A stretch of 9,743 nt of DNA from NCBI GenBank assembly GCA_030596915.1, contig JAUVSX010000075.1:1-9743 (forward strand), written 5' to 3'. The position numbers were made by a program, and so were the translations under genes. The DNA is from Chloroflexota bacterium (GTDB lineage Bacteria; Chloroflexota; Anaerolineae; B4-G1). Under the pieces are notes generated by a model. That model was given only the letters and a program-made list of their open reading frames with translations. It did no database searches and was not told the DNA's origin. Positions 6,617 to 9,743 of this stretch are shown here, in pieces (position 1 is the stretch's first letter; every line of letters starts with the position of its first letter).

Positions 6617-7920
6617 GCCAGCACCGCCTCAGGTGTCGAGATGTGTCCAGCGATGGCGGATGCCGCGGCGACGGCGGGACCGGCCAGATAGACCTCGCTA
6701 TTGGGGTGCCCCATACGGCCGCGGAAGTTGCGATTCGTCGTGCTGATCGCCCGCTCGCCGGCAGCAAGCACGCCCATATGGCCACCCAGACAGGGGCCGC
6801 AGGTGGGGGTGCTCACAACTGCGCCGGCCTCGATGAATGACTCAATCAGACCTTCGCGGAGCGCGTCGAGATAGACCTGCTGGGTGCCCGGGATGATGAT
6901 GCAGCGCACGTCGGGATGGACCTCGCGCCCGCCGAGAAGGAATGCAGCGACCCGCAGATCCTCGATCCGGCCGTTGGTGCACGAGCCAATGACGGCCTGA
7001 TCGATCTGGACGTCACCAGCGCTGCTGGCCGGCCTCGCGTTCTCCGGAAGGTGAGGGAAGGCCACCTGCGGTTCGATGGCGCTCACGTCGATCTCGACCA
7101 CCTCACTGTAACGGGCATCCTCGTCGGCCTCGTAAACCTGCCCAGGTCGTGTGGCTCGCCCGGCCAGGTAGGCTTGCGCCGTCTCGTCCACGGCGAACAG
7201 CCCCGCTTTCCCTCCGGCCTCGATCGCCATGTTGGCCATTGTGAAGCGGGCGGCCATACTGAGGTCGCGCACGGCCGGCCCGGAGAACTCCATACTCATG
7301 TACCGTGCCCCGCCGACGCCGATCCGTCCGATGGTGTAGAGAATAAGGTCCTTGCCGCCGACCCACGGCTGTAGCTGCCCCGAATAGACAAAGCGGATCG
7401 TATCGGGGACACGCAGCCATACGTGACCTGTCGCCATGGCAACGGCGATGTCGGTACTGCCCATACCGGTGGCAAAGGCGCCCAAAGCGCCGTAGGTGCA
7501 GGTATGGGAATCGGCGCCGACGATGACGTCGCCCGGCACGACCAAGCCGCGCTCCGGTAGGAGGACGTGTTCGATACCGGCGCGCCCCACTTCGAACTGG
7601 GTGGTCAACTCCTGGGCCCGCGCGAACTGGCGCATTGCGCGGCACTGCTCGGCGGACTTGATGTCTTTGTTTGGTGTGAAGTGGTCCGGCACGAGCACGA
7701 CACGGCCAGGGTCAAAGACACCACCGACGCCCAGCTTCGCGAACTCCTGGATCGCGATAGGCGCGGTGATGTCGTTGGCCAGGACCAGGTCCACCGAGAC
7801 TTCGACCAGGTCGCCCGGCCAGACATCAGGCGCGCCTCCCTGTGCAGACCGCGAGGCCGCTGCTTCATCGTCGTCCAAGAGATGGGCGGCGATGATCTTC
7901 TCTGCCATTGTGTGTCCCAT
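6613..7920 (-). CDS. leuC: 3-isopropylmalate dehydratase large subunit (LeuC)
   Basis: The large aconitase-family subunit carries the [4Fe-4S] cluster and works with LeuD. The three cluster cysteines are visible: C314 in GSCTNG, and C374 and C377 in TCGPCLGG. Other landmarks are MGHTMAEKII at the start, ANDITAPIAIQEF (48-60), GADSHTCTYGALGAFATG (135-152), and the late NRNFRGRMGHPNSEVYL segment. At 435 residues it belongs to the shorter (about 420-residue) LeuC/homoaconitase type rather than the E. coli type of about 466. An extra stretch of roughly ten residues, rich in Asp, Ala and Ser (about 14-30), lies between the AEKII helix and the first strand. This is probably a surface loop. AGGGAG (7931-7936) lies 10 bases before the ATG and immediately downstream of a pair of hairpins in the leuA-leuC spacer. 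Confidence 0.96.
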   Translation of the reverse strand: MGHTMAEKIIAAHLLDDDEAAASRSAQGGAPDVWPGDLVEVSVDLVLANDITAPIAIQEFAKLGVGGVFDPGRVVLVPDHFTPNKDIKSAEQCRAMRQFARAQELTTQFEVGRAGIEHVLLPERGLVVPGDVIVGADSHTCTYGALGAFATGMGSTDIAVAMATGHVWLRVPDTIRFVYSGQLQPWVGGKDLILYTIGRIGVGGARYMSMEFSGPAVRDLSMAARFTMANMAIEAGGKAGLFAVDETAQAYLAGRATRPGQVYEADEDARYSEVVEIDVSAIEPQVAFPHLPENARPASSAGDVQIDQAVIGSCTNGRIEDLRVAAFLLGGREVHPDVRCIIIPGTQQVYLDALREGLIESFIEAGAVVSTPTCGPCLGGHMGVLAAGERAISTTNRNFRGRMGHPNSEVYLAGPAVAAASAIAGHISTPEAVLA

Positions 7921-7930
7921 TGCGATAGCA

Positions 7931-7936
7931 CTCCCT
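7931..7936 (-). promoter_or_regulatory. leuC Shine-Dalgarno, next to the spacer hairpins
   Basis: AGGGAG on the minus strand lies 10 bases before the leuC ATG. The nearest hairpin arm (7942-7949) ends 5 bases upstream, and an alternative longer pairing reaches to 7938. Folding in the spacer could therefore affect access to this site. Confidence 0.55.
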
Positions 7937-7937
7937 G

Positions 7938-8000
7938 GTGTGAGGGCCGGACCCAGTTCGGCCCTCGCTTGGGTTGGTGAGGGCTATGCCCTCCACCTTA
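7938..8000 (-). promoter_or_regulatory. Four-arm inverted repeat in the leuA-leuC spacer, possible RNA switch or processing element
   Basis: Four arms alternate in the transcript. Arm a is GGTGGAGGGC (about 7988-7997), arm b is GCCCTCACC (7976-7984), arm c is GAGGGCCG (7959-7966) and arm d is CGGCCCTC (7942-7949), followed by ACACC. Arms a and b form a 9-pair stem with one bulge and a 3-base loop. Arms c and d form a perfect 8-pair stem with a 9-base loop. The same words also allow b-c pairing (6 pairs) nested inside an a-d stem (about 10 pairs with one bulge). The two folds are mutually exclusive. No T-run follows, so this is not a canonical intrinsic terminator. The pairings are seen directly; any regulatory role is inferred. 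Confidence 0.5.
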
Positions 8001-8028
8001 CACGTCGCGCCGCTGTGAGGTCACCGTC

Positions 8029-9624
8029 CTACTGCACCGCCTCACGACGGGCGGCGATAAGCCGGTTCAGTGCGAACATGTAGGCCCTCGCGGCTGCTGT
8101 GATGATGTCATTGTCGGCTCCGTGGCCGCTGAACACGCGGCGTTCGACACCGTTCTCCTTGACGGGTTCACTCGCCTGGATGCGGATTGTCACGCGCCCA
8201 ACCGCGTCGATGCCTTCCGTCACCGCCTGGATCGAGAACTCGATGAGCTCGTTGGGCTCGCCGATGACGCGATTGATCGCCCGGTAGAGGGCGTCCACAG
8301 GCCCTGTGCCGTGATCGGCATCGCAGTGCAGTTGGCCATCGGGCCCCCGGATCCGGACGGTGGCCGTCGGGATGCTGAAGTTGCCACACGTGATTTGGAT
8401 CTGCTCGAGGTGATACGTCTCCTGGAAGAACATCTGCGCCTCGTCGGCGACGATCGCCTCCAGGTCACGCGTGTCGACCGTCTTCTTCTTGTCCGCCACC
8501 GTCAGGAAACGCTCGTAGACTTTCTCAAACTGATCCCCTGCCAGGATGTATCCCAGATCGGCCAGCCTGTGGCGCAACCCTGCCCGGCCGGACCGCGCCG
8601 AAAGGATGATCTCGGAGTCCGGTACACCCACATCGCGGGGATTGATGATCTCGTAGGTGGTGCGTTCCTTGAGCACGCCATCCTGATGGATGCCTGACGA
8701 GTGGGCGAACGCGTTGGCCCCGACGATAGCCTTGTTGGGCTGGACAGGGATCCCGGTCAGATTGCTGACAAGCCGACTGATCGGATAGAAGTGGCGCGTG
8801 TTGATGTTGCTATGCAGTCCGAATACGTCCTGGCGTGTCTTGATCGCCATCACGACTTCTTCCATCGACGAGTTGCCCGCCCGTTCGCCGATTCCGTTGA
8901 TCGTGACCTCCGCCTGCCGCGCCCCGCTGAGTATGGCGGCCAGCGTGTTGGCCGTGGCCATTCCCAGGTCGTCGTGGCAGTGGACCGCAATCACGGCCTT
9001 GTCGATGTTCGGCACGTTCTCTTTGATCCCGCGGATGAGCGCGCCGAACTCGGCCGGCGTGCTATAGCCCGTCGTGTCGGGGATGTTGACGACTGTGGCG
9101 CCAGCCTTGATGACGGCCTCCAGCACCTGGTAGAGGTACTCGGGCTCCGCGCGTCCCGCATCCTCAGTGTAGTACTGTACGTCGTCAACGAACCGCCGGG
9201 AGTACCTAACCGCGTCGACGCCACGCTCAAGCGCGCCCTCGCGCGTCGTGCGTAGCTTGTGCCGAATGTGCACGTCGGAGACCCCGAGCCCGGTGTGGAT
9301 GCGCGGGCGAGCGGCATCCCGTATTGCCTCTGCGGCCACGTCGATGTCTTTCCGGTTGGCTCGTGTGAGGCCGCATACGACGCAATCGCGAATCTCTCTG
9401 GAGATCCGCTGCACGGACCGGAAGTCTCCAGGTGAGGAGATTGGGAAGCCGGCGTCGAGGGCGTCCACCTCCATCTCCTCAGGGGCGTGGGCGATCTCGA
9501 GTTTCTCGTTGACGTTAAGGGCCGCGCCAGGTGATTGCTCCCCGTCTCGCAGAGTCGTGTCGAAGATGATCAACCTATCCCGAGGGTCTCTTGTAACGTC
9601 GCTCTCGTCCATCGCCGCCGGCAT
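8029..9624 (-). CDS. leuA: 2-isopropylmalate synthase (LeuA)
   Basis: LeuA condenses acetyl-CoA with 2-ketoisovalerate, the committed step of leucine synthesis. The 531 residues comprise a TIM barrel (about 18-285), with FDTTLRDGEQSPG (21-33), metal-binding H215 and H217 in HCHDD, GIGERAGN (244-251) and VNIPDTTGY (179-187). A linker carries FAHSSGIHQDG (306-316), and a C-terminal leucine-sensing domain spans about 400-530 (GTGPVDALYRAINR; GHGADNDII near 500-508). Sequences such as HTGLGVSD and NIPDTTGY resemble the LeuA type of Bacteroidetes and relatives more than that of E. coli. AAGGAG (9633-9638), 8 bases before the ATG, supports this start over the Met four codons later. Two usually acidic positions differ: the normal EAGFP is DAGFP (D57) and the normal DDVEF is DDVQY (Q150). 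The fold and metal ligands are otherwise intact. The C-terminal domain suggests feedback inhibition by leucine. Confidence 0.95.
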   Translation of the reverse strand: MPAAMDESDVTRDPRDRLIIFDTTLRDGEQSPGAALNVNEKLEIAHAPEEMEVDALDAGFPISSPGDFRSVQRISREIRDCVVCGLTRANRKDIDVAAEAIRDAARPRIHTGLGVSDVHIRHKLRTTREGALERGVDAVRYSRRFVDDVQYYTEDAGRAEPEYLYQVLEAVIKAGATVVNIPDTTGYSTPAEFGALIRGIKENVPNIDKAVIAVHCHDDLGMATANTLAAILSGARQAEVTINGIGERAGNSSMEEVVMAIKTRQDVFGLHSNINTRHFYPISRLVSNLTGIPVQPNKAIVGANAFAHSSGIHQDGVLKERTTYEIINPRDVGVPDSEIILSARSGRAGLRHRLADLGYILAGDQFEKVYERFLTVADKKKTVDTRDLEAIVADEAQMFFQETYHLEQIQITCGNFSIPTATVRIRGPDGQLHCDADHGTGPVDALYRAINRVIGEPNELIEFSIQAVTEGIDAVGRVTIRIQASEPVKENGVERRVFSGHGADNDIITAAARAYMFALNRLIAARREAVQ

Positions 9625-9632
9625 CCTCTTCT

Positions 9633-9638
9633 CTCCTT
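9633..9638 (-). promoter_or_regulatory. leuA Shine-Dalgarno
   Basis: AAGGAG on the minus strand lies 8 bases before ATG 9624, within the short gap after the upstream gene. It selects this Met over the in-frame Met at 9612. The gap of 34 bases between the upstream stop and this start leaves no obvious room for a separate promoter, so leuA is probably cotranscribed with the upstream gene. Confidence 0.65.
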
Positions 9639-9658
9639 AGTACTGCTCGCCGCTCGCC

Positions 9659-9743
9659 TCAGCCCCCTGGGCGGAGGGAACGGACGGCAGCCCCTGCTCG
9701 CCACATCTCGGACTCACGCACCTCACGCAGCTCGGCCTCGAGT
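9659..9743 (-). CDS. ilvC: Probable C-terminal end of ketol-acid reductoisomerase (IlvC), cut by window
   Basis: Twenty-seven codons enter from the right edge and end at TGA 9659-9661. They encode an Arg/Glu-rich helix ending RAGAAVRSLRPGG. The last part can be laid over the usual IlvC ending, roughly E-H-x-I-E-x-V-G-x-x-L-R-A-M-M-P, with matching E, G, R and P positions and similar residues between. ilvC directly before leuA is a common bacterial order, and the 34-base gap to leuA fits an operon. Only the extreme C-terminus is visible, so identity rests on a short match plus context. Of the other two frames on this strand, one has an early stop; the other stays open to a TAA at 9639-9641 but gives a sequence I do not recognise. 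Confidence 0.45.
   Translation of the reverse strand, partial: LEAELREVRESEMWRAGAAVRSLRPGG

Noticed and set aside
7998..8024. Eight-codon GTG open frame ending just before the spacer hairpins, as a leader peptide
   Set aside because: It has no leucine or isoleucine codons and only two valine codons (one of them the GTG start), with no good ribosome binding site at proper spacing. It is probably chance.
7921..8028. T-box riboswitch controlling leuC
   Set aside because: The spacer is too short and lacks the conserved T-box sequence and a U-tract terminator. The only resemblance is a GGTGG word.
9639..9743. Alternative frame at the right edge ending at TAA 9639-9641
   Set aside because: Its translation is Ser/Cys/Pro-rich with no family resemblance, whereas the frame ending at 9659 fits an IlvC C-terminus.
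1..9743. Mobile elements, CRISPR arrays, tRNA or rRNA genes, attachment sites
   Set aside because: I saw no transposase-like proteins, regularly spaced repeats, terminal inverted repeats or RNA gene signatures.

Overview
The window is a GC-rich bacterial segment with every credible gene on the minus strand, so it is read from right to left. It is the middle and end of a branched-chain amino acid (BCAA) biosynthesis operon. In transcription order it holds: the last 27 codons of what is probably ilvC, leuA (2-isopropylmalate synthase), leuC and leuD (isopropylmalate isomerase), cimA ((R)-citramalate synthase), leuB (3-isopropylmalate dehydrogenase), ilvD (dihydroxy-acid dehydratase), and a trimethylamine methyltransferase (MttB)-superfamily gene that runs off the left edge.

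The genes work together. LeuA commits 2-ketoisovalerate to leucine. CimA condenses pyruvate with acetyl-CoA into citramalate, the threonine-independent entry to isoleucine. LeuCD and LeuB probably process both the isopropylmalate and citramalate/methylmalate series. IlvC and IlvD serve the shared valine/isoleucine/leucine trunk. leuC-leuD overlap by 4 bases and leuD-cimA are 2 bases apart. The ilvC-leuA and leuB-ilvD junctions are also short. Larger gaps occur at leuA-leuC (108 bases), cimA-leuB (106 bases) and ilvD-mttB (216 bases).

The most interesting parts are: (1) the MttB-like methyltransferase in the last position, with no in-frame stop and therefore not the pyrrolysine type; (2) the leuA-leuC spacer, where four complementary GAGGGC/GCCCTC arms can form two mutually exclusive RNA folds; (3) an unusual N-terminal iron-sulfur segment in IlvD (PCH in place of PGH); (4) substitutions at two normally acidic positions in LeuA.

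The organism is not identifiable with certainty. High GC, this operon order, the CimA route and a non-pyrrolysine MttB homologue would fit Chloroflexota or a similar environmental lineage, but this is a weak inference. I see no mobile elements, tRNA or rRNA genes, CRISPR arrays, or canonical intrinsic terminators. The operon promoter must lie to the right of the window.
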